Source: Amoeboaphelidium protococcarum (taxonomy: Eukaryota; Aphelidiomycota; Aphelidea). Taken from it: a stretch of DNA of 64,000 nt. The DNA is taken from positions 806,001-870,000 of the forward strand of contig JALECJ010000005.1 of the NCBI GenBank assembly GCA_023515745.1, read 5' to 3'. Each line of letters opens with the position of its first letter. Position 1 is the stretch's first letter. This document shows, piece after piece, positions 1 through 12,503 of this stretch. The notes below the pieces were generated by a model. The model did no database searches, was not told the origin of the DNA, and worked only from the letters and a program-made list of their open reading frames with translations. The position numbers and the translations under genes are program-made.

Positions 1-17
1 TTATTATTATTGCAGAG

Positions 18-2603
18 ATGCTAAAAATTTAGTTCAAAGCTACCGATCCAGTGTCTTTAAAACAGCCGCTCGCTGACTACATCAAGGATGTGTATTCTAT
101 GAATCCGGACCAGTTTGCTGCAGACTTACAGCTGCTGGACGCAATGCGCAGTGAAGTGGTATCCCCAGAGACGCACGAGCAGTCGTTGAATAAGCTCATC
201 AAGTACTATGGTCAGTTGTCATTTGTGTGTGGAAAGATTCCGCTGGACGATAATAGCGGTGCAGATTCTTCATCCGCTAGTGGTTCTTCTGTTCGTGTCC
301 CGTGGCGTTATTACTCGTCATTCGCATCCTCTGGTAGTGCCAAGAATAAGCCAGTGTCCAGTTTTAGTGGTGACTTTGAGAAGGCTCATCTACTGTTTAA
401 TATTGGTGCCATGTACAATCAGTTGGGGCATTCTGCTCTGTCTCTGGTCGGCCTAAAGTGCTCCGTGGGTGCAGATTCTGTCAAAAAAGCTGCGAATTAC
501 TTTTAGACTTCAGCTGGCGTATTTTAGGAAATTGCAGATAATTATTCAACCAAGATGTAATCCACCGGTCCGAATCCTGAAATGTCGCTCACTGCGATGG
601 AGTGTCTGATTGCCATTAATCTGGGGCTGGCATAGGAGTGTTTCTTTCACAAGATCATGATTGATGTTGACAGCGGTGCGTCCAAGGTGAAGGATGGTAC
701 GATAGCAAAGATTGCTAGTAGAGCGTCTGAGCTGTATAATCAGGCGTATGAGTATGCCAATAAGACTTTGTAGTCTCCCACCTCAAGTAAATGTATATTT
801 CCTACCGAGTGGCTTGTAGCTATGCAGATGCGAGCTGTGTGGATGAACGCTATCGCCTAGTACAGGAAGAGTAGAGAAGTTGTGGAGACTGGCAAGTATG
901 GCGAGGAGATTGCCAGATTGCATATGGCGGAGTTGTACGTGAAGAAGGCTCTGGATTTCCACAAGGCCCTATCAGACCTGGTTGTAAAAGAGCTGAAGAG
1001 TTTCCAGTCTCTGTTGCAGGATCAACTCAAGAGATCTGAGAAGGATAATGACGTTGTCTACCTGGATCCAATACCGTCTTAGGCATCATTAAGTGCCATA
1101 GATAAAGCAGCTCTTTCTTCAGCCATTGCGTTTCCGCCCCTGTCTAGTCCTTCGATGACATCAATAGTTGGCAAGCCTCTATTTGAAAAGCTCTATCCGT
1201 ACATGATCTATACTCAGATCTAGGCATACAATGACCGCAAATCCATAATCGTCAAATCTATAGCGGACAAGTTACAGAAGCAGAATGATGAGTATAATGA
1301 AGTGTTGAGGTGTAGAAACCTTCCATCTGTTATTCAGGCGTATGAATAACCTATTGGCCTGCCGTAAGAGATTATCTAAAAGTCGACTGAAGTCAAGCAG
1401 GTTGGTGGGGCAATGTCTTTACAGCAGTAGTTGCAGACTTTGAATGTTCTTGCTCAAGAAGATTAAGAACTTTTGGCGCAGATTAGAAGATAACTTGAGG
1501 ATGAGTAGAAAGATGATGAAGAGTGCCGTGATAGATTTGGAGTAAGTAGGTGGACACGCACGCGTTCTCTGGAGTTGTAGAGAAATCTTAGAGAGTAGTT
1601 GGACAAGCGCGAAAAGTTGGTGTCAACTGCTCGACAAAGTGATTTACTGGTTAAAAGTAAATTTGATAGCAACCTGCCTCATATTGAATCATTGAGTAGT
1701 TCTCGTCAAGAGCTGGAGAGCCTCATTCCTGCCAGTAGTCAATCAACCTCGCTGGCTAAGAACGATTAGGATGTGATGCAAGTGAAAGCGTCCATGTAGT
1801 CCTTGGATGACTTGGTAAAGATGCGTGCATAACTGATTGACCAGTGCAGACAGCAGTCTGCGAAAGATGATATTGGAACGCAGTTACTGGAAGCTTACGC
1901 TAGGAAAGACACTAATTATGATGTTATATTCTCTGCTCGTTTAAAGGCATATGATTAGTTCCATTAAAGCTGTGAGTCTTTTGCCTTGAAGTAAACTCAG
2001 CTGGTCAACTAGTTGCGTGAAGCGTTTGAGAGGTTTAACCGCAAGAAGCAGAGCAATGATGCTCTCAAGTCGAGGGAAATAGCTTTGAATAATTTAGATC
2101 TTGGCTATAAGGCTTTCAAAGAGTTGTCGAATAATCTGCAAGAAGGTATTAAATTTTACAGCGATCTTCAGTCTGCTCTATAGCGTCTCAAGTCTCAAGT
2201 TGATGACTATGTAACGGCTAGAAGTATAGAGAAGAAGGACATGTTGAAAGATCTCACAGAAGGTCTCGCTGGAATGAATCTTGGAACTTCCGGTAATGGT
2301 TAGAATAACTATCACTCTTAATATTCTTCTCCCGCTTAACAGTATCAGAATGCTAGCGCACCACAATATTAGAATGCTACTGCACCACAGTATCAGCTGA
2401 ATGCCCCTACACTTCCACCGCGACCTTCTGGATATGGGTATGCTGATACTCCGCCGCAGCAGACGACTTGGAATCCTGGTCAGCCATTATAATATGGTAA
2501 CTCCGGGCAGAACTAGAATTATTATCAGCAATAGCCACCTTCATACCAATATGGCAATAACTATGGTGGTAGTCAGCCTAACAGATATTAAGGTCCGAAT
2601 TGA
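18..2603 (+). CDS. BRO1/ALIX-family endosomal (ESCRT-associated) adaptor
   Basis: Single exon, 861 aa with TAA/TAG read as Gln and TGA stop at 2601. The start fits the family: MLKIQFKATDPVSLKQPLA matches the usual N-terminal beta strand of BRO1 domains. Residues 1 to about 375 are the BRO1 domain (GDFEKAHLLFNIGAMYNQL, then FQTSAGVFQEI, then ECLIAINLGLAQECFF). About 390-720 is a Gln-rich coiled coil resembling the V domain. The last 100 residues are Pro/Gln/Tyr-rich with LPPRPSGYG. Family members bridge ESCRT-III and cargo or deubiquitinases at endosomes. Fungal BRO1 and RIM20/PalA share this layout; the Pro-rich tail favours BRO1, but I cannot separate them. The TTATTATTATTGCAG just before the start could be a 5'-UTR intron acceptor. 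Confidence 0.9.
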
Positions 2604-2737
2604 TTATAATGATTTAATATATACAGCATCGTGTCAATTACAGTAGTAGTGTCCATTTTTGCTGTCGTTAAGACCAAGCTTGTCACTTCTTTATTTTCTC
2701 TCTCTTGATTCAGTATAGCAACCGCAATCAAGTATCA

Positions 2738-2980
2738 ATGGCGTTGAAGTACATTTAGAAAGCAGCGATAAGTGCTGGCACATGCGCCCTTTCGGTTATT
2801 GATGCCTTTGGTGGATGGCTGGCCGATGCACTTGGCATTACAACGCCAAAGTATCAGGAGTTTATAGATGAAGATGAGTTTGCATCTGGTTAAGCTTAAG
2901 ACTATTCAACGGCGGAACAATATAAAACTGATTCCCGACAGAGACAAGATAATGTGCAAGTACTCAAAACTTTTAAATGA
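2738..2980 (+). CDS. FAM177-like small protein
   Basis: An 80-aa ORF from ATG at 2738 to TGA at 2978, with three in-frame TAG/TAA read as Gln. Residues about 26-42 (GGWLADALGITTPKYQ) match the core of the FAM177 family, in which a short hydrophobic helix is followed by the LG(I/L).(T/E)PKYQ motif and an acidic tail, as here. The family's role is poorly known (Golgi-associated in animals). It lies 135 bp downstream of the BRO1 gene on the same strand. It is shorter than animal FAM177 proteins because the N-terminal part is minimal. The call rests on one motif. Confidence 0.6.
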
Positions 2981-3757
2981 TAGCGCTTGTCTTATTATTG
3001 CTTAAATTCAAGAGTAATTAAAGTTGATACAAGATGTATAGAATATTTAGTACTATTTCATTGATTTCATCCCTTTGTTTCACTATTTCAATTACTTGTT
3101 TCAGGCATTAGTTTGATCATCGGCAATCATCAACACAATTTCGCTCGTTGGCAACGTTTCTATGACTTTCCCAACTTGATTTGACGTGTAATTAAATTAT
3201 TTTGTTATCTATATTTTTTAAACTCGCTATCGTGAACCACATTACCACTTTGAATATGATCTTCATCTTGGTAAAATTTATCGCAAGTTGTTTACTTGTG
3301 TCCCATATTGCTGTCTAGTTCAATTGTTTTTAGTCTCCTTGATGATGTCTACTAATGCAATCTACAAATAAAGAGATGAAGGGAGTAAGGCAATTGGAAG
3401 TTGAAATAGTTTACTGATATCATCAAACAAGTATCTAAATTAAACCAAACTGGTACTGAGCCTGATCGAGCTCAACTACGCGTTTACCCTTTACAAGGCG
3501 TGAACAGCGAGCTCAACATGGCGCAAAAAAGTAAAGTGGCGCAGCATTCAGAATTAAGGGGTCGATCGGCCATATTGACCCATATTGACGGAACCGGAAA
3601 ATTAAAAGCCAAGAGATGACGCATAATAAGCCCATATCGGCAGTGCACACAAAGCAATATGGTGTTGATAGTTGATGAGATGGCTAAAGCTCAAAGCTCA
3701 TACTAGTTATCGGTATATTTACGCGTTGAAAGTGGAATACAAAGTGATCGAAAAGAA
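2981..3757. other. intergenic stretch without a recognised gene
   Basis: No frame shows a domain I recognise. The longest plausible start-to-TGA reading is a 33-codon frame from ATG 3518, without family resemblance. The sequence is AT-rich and leads into the tandem duplication at 3758. Confidence 0.5.
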
Positions 3758-4009
3758 GAAAAGAGATTTAAATATGGTAAAAGATAAAATCTATTAAATG
3801 ACAATCACTAAGGTCACATTATCACCAGCACAGGCTCTTCACAAAGTCAACTAGCCATCAGAGACCAGCTGAACAGAAGCGCAGAGAAAAGAGATTTAAA
3901 TATGGTAAAAGATAAAATCTATTAAATGACAATCACAAGGTCACATTATCACCAGCACAGGCTCTTCACAAAGTCAACTAGCCATCAGAGACCAGCTGAA
4001 CAGAAGCGC
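3758..4009. repeat. direct tandem duplication, two ~125-bp copies
   Basis: Copy 1 is 3758-3882 and copy 2 is 3886-4009. Both begin gaaaagagatttaaatatgg and end cagaagcgc. They differ by one base (cactaagg versus cacaagg), so the duplication is recent. Copy 2 includes the last 13 codons and 3' flank of the minus-strand small gene ending at 3966. Copy 1 is a detached second copy of the same 3' end. Confidence 0.95.
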
Positions 4010-4124
4010 TAACTGGAGCAGCAATGGATGCAGCAACAGCAGGTGCAGAGATAATAGTCTCAGCCTGTGCGTAGTCAGTAGAGTTACCAGTGAAGTTAGG
4101 ATTTCCAGCCCAAGATTGTCCCAT
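3966..4124 (-). CDS. small hypothetical protein, 52 aa
   Basis: Minus-strand ORF from ATG at 4124 to TGA at 3966, 52 aa, with one TAG read as Gln. It begins MGQSWAGNPNFTG and continues through an Ala/Ser/Val-rich middle to a QLTL end. No signal peptide or family is recognised. Support is indirect: it starts cleanly behind an AT-rich leader, composition is non-random (Ala, Ser, Thr, Asn), and its 3' end lies inside the tandem duplication. It shares a roughly 410-bp divergent upstream region with the membrane protein starting at 4535. It could be a chance ORF. Confidence 0.45.
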
Positions 4125-4534
4125 TTTGTTATATTTTTTGTTTTTGATTTTTGGTTTGTTGATGTGAAGAAGGAAGAGAGAGAAGATCAGTAAAAGGCGA
4201 ATTTATAGGTAAAATCCTATTTAGGTATATGCCAAATTTCTTCGGTTAAGCGCTATTATTGGTAATATTTTTAATGAGAATCCAATCATATTTAACGTGT
4301 GCATTCCACAGAAACTTCTGAGGTATTTTTAGTGCTTCTAGACTACTCGGAAATGAAGAGTGTCTATAAATAGCCTTCCATCACTGTACACCGTTGCACG
4401 TAAAAAAATGAGTGTCTAACAATAGCCTACATGCTTTGACGCAACATCTTGAGTATAATTTTTTTTGGTGTTGAGTACATTTAAACATATTGCTGCAACT
4501 GTAAATATATCTCAATTTTAAGCATCTATAAGTT

Positions 4535-6556
4535 ATGAGTGACTCTGAAAGGATCGAAGTATCACCTGAGGAAGCAAATTAAAGTCGCAATGTGTAATTT
4601 GAGACGGCGGATATGACCGTAATCAACGCCTAGGATCAGACTGTTATCAACGCTTAGATTGTGTCGGATCAGACGTTGATTAACACTTAGATTATGGCCG
4701 ATTAGACTGTTATTAACGCCTAAATCATGTCGGATTAAACTTTGATTAACACTTAAATGATCAATACTCAACTGCTCAACACTTAGATCATCAGCACCTA
4801 GACAAGCAACTAAGACAATTATCCCGAAAGTAAGAATGGTAAGAGTCAAATCAGTGAAGTGAACTCACACGAGCCTATTGTAAAGACTAAGAATATCAGG
4901 CAGACCGAATCATCAAATGTAAGTTCAACTGGTGCATCCGTTGTGAGACATGATCCGCACCTTGGCACTGACTAGTATCGCCACTCTTTCCTGAACAGAA
5001 TTTATATGGACGATGGCTTGTAGAAGGGCAGTTCCTCTCCTGGGTCTGGATCTACCCCGGCAACTGGTGGCAATCGCGCGGGGAAGTCTCTAGCTTTCCT
5101 CCCAGCCAAAGTTGTGTTTTCTGAAGACATCACCAACATATGGGCTGATGCGGAGAAGGTGTCTCAGTTGTTGGATTTGCGCAGGGCAGTGTTTAGAGAC
5201 TCTCTGCTTGAACAAGAGTATCAGAAGCATTCTCAAATTCGCGTGTGTAAAAGGAATTGCCTGCTAGCAATTTTGGCCTTCCTTTTCTATACAGTTGCTG
5301 TGGCCAACCCAATCATCAGATATGATGAAATTTTATGGCTTATATATGGCTTGCTTAGCTTTGCGCTTTTGTCTATTGCTTTTAGCGGATACCTGGTGAT
5401 TAGGTATTCTTTAGTCCAGTGGTACGAACTTCATCATAAGGCGTCTACCGTCGTATCTACGTTATTTCTGCTACTTCAGATGACAGCAGTGTATTACCTT
5501 ACGGAATACAAATATATAAATAGAGTGTACGGTCAGATCTCGGGCACTTTGGCATTTCATCAGGTCGAGTACTACGCTATAATCTTTGCTCTATGTGCCG
5601 GATCGTTTGCTAGTCTTGTGCAATCACTCTCCATGGCTATAATCCCTATACTTGGTCAAATTATAATGGTTGCCACTGTCATTGGAAATCCGTTGGATAA
5701 TCTGCGTGCGAGTCTTCCTTTGTTTTTGGGCTGCTTAAAGATGGCAGCATTTTCGTCACTTATCAAGTATAGAATATTGGTATCGTCACGTGTGTTATTT
5801 TACGCGCAGAAAGTGAGCAATATTCGTAGTAACACGCAGGTGCTTCAAAAGAAACCGTGGTGGAAGAGATGGTATTTTCATACTCCCTCTGTATTCAACA
5901 GTAACTACGATAGATCAGCTGCGAAAGCAGTATGGACCAATATTTTTGTGGCCATTTCATTTGATTTACTGCTGAGTCTGCTCTCGCTGCAGTTGGGTTC
6001 TATTGAGATGGGTAATATAATCAAGTGCTCCGTACTAGCTGCTTTGCTGGTCGTAATGATTATTTATCGTAGTATTACTAAATGCTAGTACGCAACTCAA
6101 GCATATCTTGTGTCAATTGCATGTATAGTTATCGACAATGTAATGTTTCTGTTGGAGCTCTACCTTTTGATTCTGGGCGGTAACTCGGTCGATTATACAG
6201 TGCTACAGTTCAAGGTGGGAACTTGTATGACTACTATCCTAGTGAACATGGTGAGTGTGGCGCTGTCTGGAATGAGGTCTCCATTTGCGCTGCTTGGAGC
6301 ATTGTCTAGTATGGTGCTGTAGCTGGCTTTTTTGATAACGCCAACATTTTTGCCGCAATTCAGAAAGCCTGCTCTCAATACGGCTTTTACCTTGGTTAAC
6401 ACGTAGACTATACTAAGTAGTTACGCGTTTCAGAACGTTATTAGTGTCGCCGCGCTCATAGTATCTATGTTCATGCTGAGGTTTTTGATCAAAATGCATT
6501 TGAAAATGTATGTCATGGATGATAGTGTGCCGCTTGAAAATAAGAAGGATTTATGA
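4535..6556 (+). CDS. multi-spanning membrane protein with Gln-repeat N-terminus, unidentified
   Basis: 673 aa from ATG 4535 to TGA 6554, no intron. Residues about 25-90 are a degenerate repeat of the type DQTVINAQ / DQTLINTQ with a period of 11 residues; most repeat Gln codons are TAG or TAA. A hydrophilic Ser/Thr-rich linker follows. From about residue 240 there are roughly 10-12 hydrophobic helices in two blocks, separated by a basic loop (KKPWWKRWYF) near residue 445. Two bundles around a loop recall transporters or cyclase-like membrane halves, but no catalytic domain or signature is present. I do not recognise the family. The membrane location is secure; the function is not. Confidence 0.85.
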
Positions 6557-7064
6557 AGATATGATGTTAATGCAATATAAAAAATTTCTATGAATATATA
6601 TGTTTTAAGAGACTGCTTAAAAGGTTTCAATTGATTGCTACGCGAGATCGAGCGCCGTTGATTCATATTATGAAGGCAATCTTATTCTTCAATGTAATTT
6701 CAGATAATGGTGTTTGTCAGCTACGTGTCTGCTGATTACAGTACGATTGTAGGCGCACCACTTATTGGCGTGTATTTCCCTGCTGCACTACGCAGCTTGT
6801 TTACGGTGGTACCACGTTGGTATAATAAATAGCCGTTTTGCGAATCTGAACCACAATGCAAAGATAGTGTTCTTCTGGCAAGACCAATAAATATATCAAG
6901 TCAAATTTCTAACAAGTAATTGAAAGTTTCCCTGATATCGTGCGCCGAGCAGTTGTTGTAGTTTGTTAGTTTCTTTTCAGTGTATCGGCCGATAATTACT
7001 CGCTTTTCCTGCGAGCCAAAATTTAGATTGAAGCGAGAACCCCTTTACCAATATAGTGGAAGCA
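6557..7064. other. intergenic region upstream of EME1
   Basis: A 124-codon plus-strand frame (ATG 6707 to TGA 7079) exists, but it overlaps the EME1 start and resembles nothing. With TGA as the only stop, open frames of this size arise by chance. I treat the stretch as promoter and 5' UTR. Confidence 0.5.
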
Positions 7065-8618
7065 ATGAAGGGCTAGATTGAAGTCATCAGTTTACTGTCC
7101 AGTGAAAATGAAGAAGATGTTAACGTGCATGAAAATATATACTCTTAATAAGTGAAAGAGTCTTCCCAGGTGGAGGTTGAATTCGATTTTACTCAAGATT
7201 CTGACATTGTACCGTTAAACGATATGGATTGCATAGACATTGTCCAGTCTGACTATGCATTTAATGAGAATAATTATGACCCGCTGAATGATGATGAAGA
7301 TGATAATGATAATGACCTGCCAACTTTTGAAGACATTGCGAGTAATGCTAACAATGCCGCAACGTTATTTAGTTTCAGTTAGAGCATGGCGGAGGAGAGG
7401 CCTCATTTTAGTTTTGAAAGCGCGTCTCAACCGCAGCCTCTCAGTAATGCGCGCTCCAACTTTTCCCAGAGCACCGCTGGCTTTGATAGTGCAATCCATA
7501 ACAGTAAATAGGTGAAACGGTCGCGTAATAATGCTGGCGATAAAGAAGCTCTGGCGCAGGAAAAACTTTTGAAAAAGCTTGAAGCTCAACGTGCAAAAGA
7601 GGAACAGAAACGACTCAAGTAGGAGGAGAAACAACGACTGAAACAAGCCAAAGAATAGGAGAAGGCGATTGCGAAGGCCAACGCTATCACGATAGACAAG
7701 AACAAGAATGTTCAAGAGATGTCGTTGCTGATTGATTCACGGACTCCAGTGGATAAGCTTGAAGAGATCAGAGTGCAAATGGAAGCCGTGGGCGCCAGCA
7801 TTAATGTTGTCAACAACTCTTACAGTCGTACGATTCTATGGGAACGTGAGTCGAGGCGAGTGTGGGATCAGTAAGCGGGTCTGTTCAATCCCATTGACAC
7901 GCCTTATATCCACAAAGAACCATTTGTCGCGTATCTGATGGATGGCTGCAACTTGGCTTAGCTTATAGGTGGTGGTCAGCTTGCAGTCACAATAGAGAGT
8001 ATCAAGAGTTCTTTTCCGAATAAAAAACTTATACTTATAGTTTATGACATTGAGCAGCACTTTAGGAAGTAGAAGGTTGAACTATAGCGCGCATTTAAAA
8101 CTGGTTAGTAGCTGTAACTCAACAACGGCCTCAATGTGAAGAAGTTTGAAATTGAGAACGCGTTACTAATGTTGGAAATTTCCTCAGATGTTCGTGTTAT
8201 TAATGTATACAAGGGTGAGAATGTGAGTGAATGGATATTGACTCTTACACGTGAGATTGCTAGCGGTCCTGATGTTCTAGTTAAAACGTTTGCTGTTGAT
8301 GAGAATATTTGCACCGATGACATTGGCGGAAGTGGTAAAGATTTAACCGATACCTGGCTCCGAATGCTGCTTCAAGTTTTCAAAATAACACCTCCTGTGG
8401 CATAGGCTATTGTCAGACAGTATCCCACGGTATCGTCATTTAGACGTACAATTGGAGGTATAAAAAGTGCACGACAGGCTGAAGTAGTTTTAGGTGACAT
8501 GGTGGTGGAGCGAACTATCGATCCATCTAATCCGCAGCTACGACGATTAGGTCCTTCCAGTGCCTCGCGCCTTTGGACAATGTTCACATCAAATGATTCT
8601 TCCATGCAATTTAGGTGA
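7065..8618 (+). CDS. EME1: EME1-type subunit of the MUS81 structure-specific endonuclease
   Basis: 517 aa from ATG 7065 to TGA 8616, one exon. The N-terminus is acidic (DDEDDNDNDLPTFEDI). It is followed by a long Lys/Arg/Gln helix (about residues 165-205, KRLKQEEKQRLKQAKE) and then an ERCC4-like nuclease fold (about 215-400: SLLIDSRTP, LILIVYDIE). The C-terminal half carries DTWLRMLLQVFKITPPVAQ and AIVRQYPT, the EME1 pattern W..ML.Q...+.P.VA.AI...YP. EME1 is the non-catalytic partner of MUS81 and cleaves branched recombination intermediates. The ERKxxxD motif of the active subunit is absent, which supports EME1 rather than MUS81. It is divergent, so EME2/SLX2-type relatives are possible. Confidence 0.85.
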
Positions 8619-8760
8619 TCACCATTAGTTACATAATGATTGTTTTGTATTATATAACTTTTTTGATATCAGGCAGTTTTCCGATGATTTCCGCAATGGC
8701 AAAGTTAGTCTTGTTTTTCTCTGAATTGAAAACGTTAAAATCACAGTGAGAGAGAGAAAT

Positions 8761-10666
8761 ATGGGCAAAAACGGTAAATAGCTGGGTAGAGCAATAATCA
8801 AGAGTAGATTTGCTGGGTAGAGGCCCAGAGATGATGACACTAGACTTGTAAGATCACAACCAATATATTTATATAGATGTCCCATAATATGATGATGTGT
8901 AGTTTACCACTGATATCGACAAGACACCAAAGTCTGTGAAATTATAATCAATTACTCAGGAAAATGATCTGGACGCGTTTTTAAGAAATGCTGAGCTGGC
9001 TGGCACTGAATTTACTGCTGAACGCCGTAATCTGCACATTGTGTCCACCTCTGATGACACTCATAATCCATTGGTGATGGGCGATGCCAAGATGAAGGAA
9101 GTGCAGTAGAAAATGACGCAATATCAAGATCAGTTGAAAGTGCCACGTCGTCCACACTGGGATTCGAGTACTACTGCTGATGAACTCGATCGCAATGAGC
9201 GTGATAGTTTTCTAGAGTGGCGTAAGTCTCTGGCCGTGTTGGAGGAAGAGAAGAAAATGCTGATGACACCATATGAAAGGAATCTTGAAGTGTGGCGTTA
9301 GTTGTGGAGAGTAGTGGAGAGAAGTGATATTGTTGTTCAGATTCTAGATGCTAGGAATCCGCTATTCTATAGAAGTGAGGATTTGGAAAAGTACGTTGTG
9401 GAGGTTGATAGTTCGAAAGTTAATGTCTTACTGGTGAATAAAGCAGATCTTTTGAGCAAGTAGCAGCGTGAATCTTGGGCTGAATACTTTGTGGCTCAAG
9501 GCATCAAATTCGCCTTCTTTTCCGCGTATGTAGCCTCACAGGCCACTGAAGACGATCAAGATGATGTGCAGGTGGATGATCAGAAAGTTGAATAGCCAAA
9601 GTCAATCAGTGATGTTATCAGCTGCAATGAGCTCTGTGAGATTTTGCTGCAATTTGCACCAGCAGACAAGAAGGAAGTTGTAGTGGGATTATGTGGGTAT
9701 CCTAATGTTGGTAAAAGTTCCACGATTAATGCTCTGATTCAGGATAAGAAAGTTAATGTGTCTGCCACGCCTGGAAAGACTAAGCACTTTTAGACGTTGA
9801 AAGGTGTAATTCCGTCTTATCCCCAGATCACTCTCTGTGATTGTCCTGGTCTGGTGTTTCCGACGTTTGCAGCCACGAAAGCAGACATGGTACTCAATGG
9901 CGTACTGAATGTCGATGAGCTCAGAGATTACAGATCCCCTTCAGAGATGTTGGTTACGCGAATTCCAAAGTGGCTGCTAGAGTACTTGTACGGTATCACT
10001 ATATCAGTTACTAGCTCTAATGGGTTCCTTGATGAAAGTTAGAATAAGAAAATATCTGGACAAGATTTGCTGCTCTCACTTGCCTAGGCTAGAGGATTCA
10101 TGAGATCTGGACAAGGTAATCCTGACGAATCTCGCTCTGCCCGACTTGTATTGAAAGCTTATGTGAATGGAGAATTATTGTATGTCTATCCTCCACCTGG
10201 GTGTGAGTATGATCCCGAATAGTTTAATCAGTTCTCGTACCAGGAAGGTGGTCGTCTGCATGATGTCTACCTACAAGCACAGGCTAAACTCGAGTCAAAG
10301 AAGACGGCGTAGCAGAATACACTTAGTGAATCTGCATCATCACCAGTAGTAAATTAAAAAGAGCGCCGTCATGCTCCAAAGACTTTTGATAAGAGCTTCT
10401 TTCAAGATTAGGATAGTGGCGCGGTGGGTGTCAAGATCACGGGCAAGTACAAACAAGTGCCTGGATTCTCAAGACTGAATCATTTCCCGCATCAGAGTGG
10501 ATATATAATGGGTGGAAGTGGGAGCGGCGTCGGTGATGGAGATTCTGTAGCAGCTGCCAGTTCAGCCGTTGGATCCACTACATCTATGCTGGATATCGCT
10601 GCAGGTGGTAAGAAGCATCACAAAAACAACAAGAAACGCGTCAAGGATCATTCTTGGCGAGTATGA
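8761..10666 (+). CDS. LSG1: LSG1-type GTPase, 60S ribosome export/maturation
   Basis: Two exons: 8761-8847 (29 codons) and 8903-10666, total 616 aa; the intron 8848-8902 is GTAAGA...TGTAG. The GTPase motifs are in the circularly permuted order of LSG1/YlqF: NKAD (about residue 206, G4), GYPNVGKSS (about 294, G1), ATPGKTKHFQT (about 320, G2), DCPGLVFP (about 342, G3). The Gln of KHFQT, near-invariant in the family, is TAG at 9791. The basic tail (KKHHKNNKKRVK) is typical. LSG1 releases NMD3 from cytoplasmic pre-60S subunits. Length fits yeast LSG1 (about 640 aa). Confidence 0.97.
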
Positions 10667-10934
10667 GCATATAATTCTACTATAAAAAGATCTATATTGA
10701 CTAATTGGATAATAGATATCGTATTTTATATGAATTTAAGTTTAATCGTTGTTGATGATTGTTATTGCCTTAAATCCAGTCTGAGTGGTTACTGGCGAGC
10801 AAGCTTAAATCGACAGACTTTTAACTTGACTTTATCCCATTCACACTGATAGATAGAGAACGTTGTCTTCGTGTTAAGACAAACTTTCATTAAAACGCGG
10901 CAGTTAACCATCCGATATCTATATCATTTATTTA

Positions 10935-12218
10935 ATGGACAATTATCGATCATCTCTTATATTTTTATCTGGTGCAGCTGCTGCTTGGATAGTGTTCTCT
11001 GTGATAGCTAATAAACAGCAGAGTAATAAGAAATCGAATCATCAAGGCTTAATCAGTGATCTAGCTAACAGCAAAAGTGATAGAGGCACTTTAGGAGATA
11101 TCGAGTTAGAATAGGAGTAATTGACGCGTAATTATCAATTCTTTGGCCAAGATGGTATGGATAGAATTAAAAATTCATTCATTGTGGTGGTGGGACTTGG
11201 CGGTGTTGGATCACACTGTGCTGTGAATTTGATTCGGTCAGGTGTACAAAAGCTGAGGGTAATAGATTTTGATCAAGTCACTCTGTCATCACTCAATCGA
11301 CACGCTACCGCTCTACGATCTGATGTTGGTTTACCTAAAGTATAATCTATTAAAAGCTTTGCACGTCAGGTTTTCCCACAGTGTTCTGTTGATGCCAAAG
11401 TGCAGTTATTTCAGATGGATGTGGCTGATTAATTGCTTGAGGGAAATCCAGAGTATGTGATTGATTGCATAGACAATATCGATACCAAGGTGGATCTGTT
11501 GCGATACTGCTACGACCGTGGTATCAAAGTTATCAGTAGCATGGGAAGTGCAATGAAGATTGATCCGACTCGCGTACGCATAGCTACTCTTGCTGAAGTT
11601 AAGGGGGATAGTCTGGCTAAGAGTGTCCGGTAAAAGTTGAAGAAGTTCTATCCTCAACCTCAACACTTGGAAAGAGTGCTAGACTCGATTACAGTTGTAT
11701 TCTCTGATGAAAAGTCTTAGGTGTCCATTTCCTCGTTACCAACTGATAAGCCGGAAGAAGCAGGTGACTATGCCACGCTGCCCAACTTTCGCGTTCGTAC
11801 TCTCCCCGTGGTCAGTCCTCTGCCTTCAATGTTTGGTACTGCAATTGCTGCCCATGTGCTTGCAGAGTTGGGTGGTGTGACGGTTGACCGCGCAGCTATA
11901 GAGCACAGACCAAAGTTTTACAAGTAGTTGTGGCGCGATCTTGTGGAATCGACACCTAAAGAGTAGTAGCAATAATTGATCAAAATCTCGGAGATTGATA
12001 TTGCATTTATCGCTGATGAATGTTGCCGAGGTAAAAGTGTCATATCTGGCTGTAGCCTTGGAAAGTTTAAATTAACGCGGTGGGACGACGATTTGCCGTT
12101 TGAACTGGGGAATACTTTGCTTGTATTAAAAGATGAGCAGGTTGTGCGAGACAGTCTATCTGCTGATTAATTAGCCAAGATTTAGTAAATTCTCACAAAG
12201 CAAAGGTAATAGCTATGA
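10935..12218 (+). CDS. TCD1/2-type tRNA threonylcarbamoyladenosine (t6A) dehydratase
   Basis: 427 aa, one exon, ATG 10935 to TGA 12216. The N-terminal hydrophobic segment (LSGAAAAWIVFSVIA, about residues 9-24) fits the membrane anchor of mitochondrial TCD proteins. An E1-like fold follows: VVVGLGGVGSH (about 80), the nucleotide-binding loop, then VIDFDQVTLSSLNRHA and VIDCIDNIDTKVDLL, in which the conserved Asp residues and N-R pair are present. SMGSAMKIDPTRVRI matches the TcdA region after the catalytic domain. These ATP-dependent enzymes cyclise t6A to ct6A at tRNA position 37. Yeast TCD1 and TCD2 are 429 and 447 aa. I cannot tell which paralogue this is. Confidence 0.93.
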
Positions 12219-12503
12219 TAAAATTAATAGATACGATTCTTGAGCTTATAATTAAAACCTTTAAATTAATAGTTATCAATTAATCTTGCTTTAACAAAGC
12301 TTCCTTTATGCGCTCTTTAGTAAAGTTCCGAATTGCAATCGCTGAGACATCTCTCCCGTTCCTCTTCCTCTTCACCGTCATTCGTCCAAGTGAATATCGT
12401 TGTAATAAGTGAGCATAATAGTCACTTTTAACTTGTAATCCAGACCCTTCATCAAATAATAATAATCATTATAGTAAAGTTGAATTTAAATAATTGAGTA
12501 ATA

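Noticed and set aside
6707-7081. 124-codon plus-strand ORF before EME1
   Set aside because: It overlaps the EME1 start on the same strand, has no motif, and frames this long are expected by chance when TGA is the only stop.
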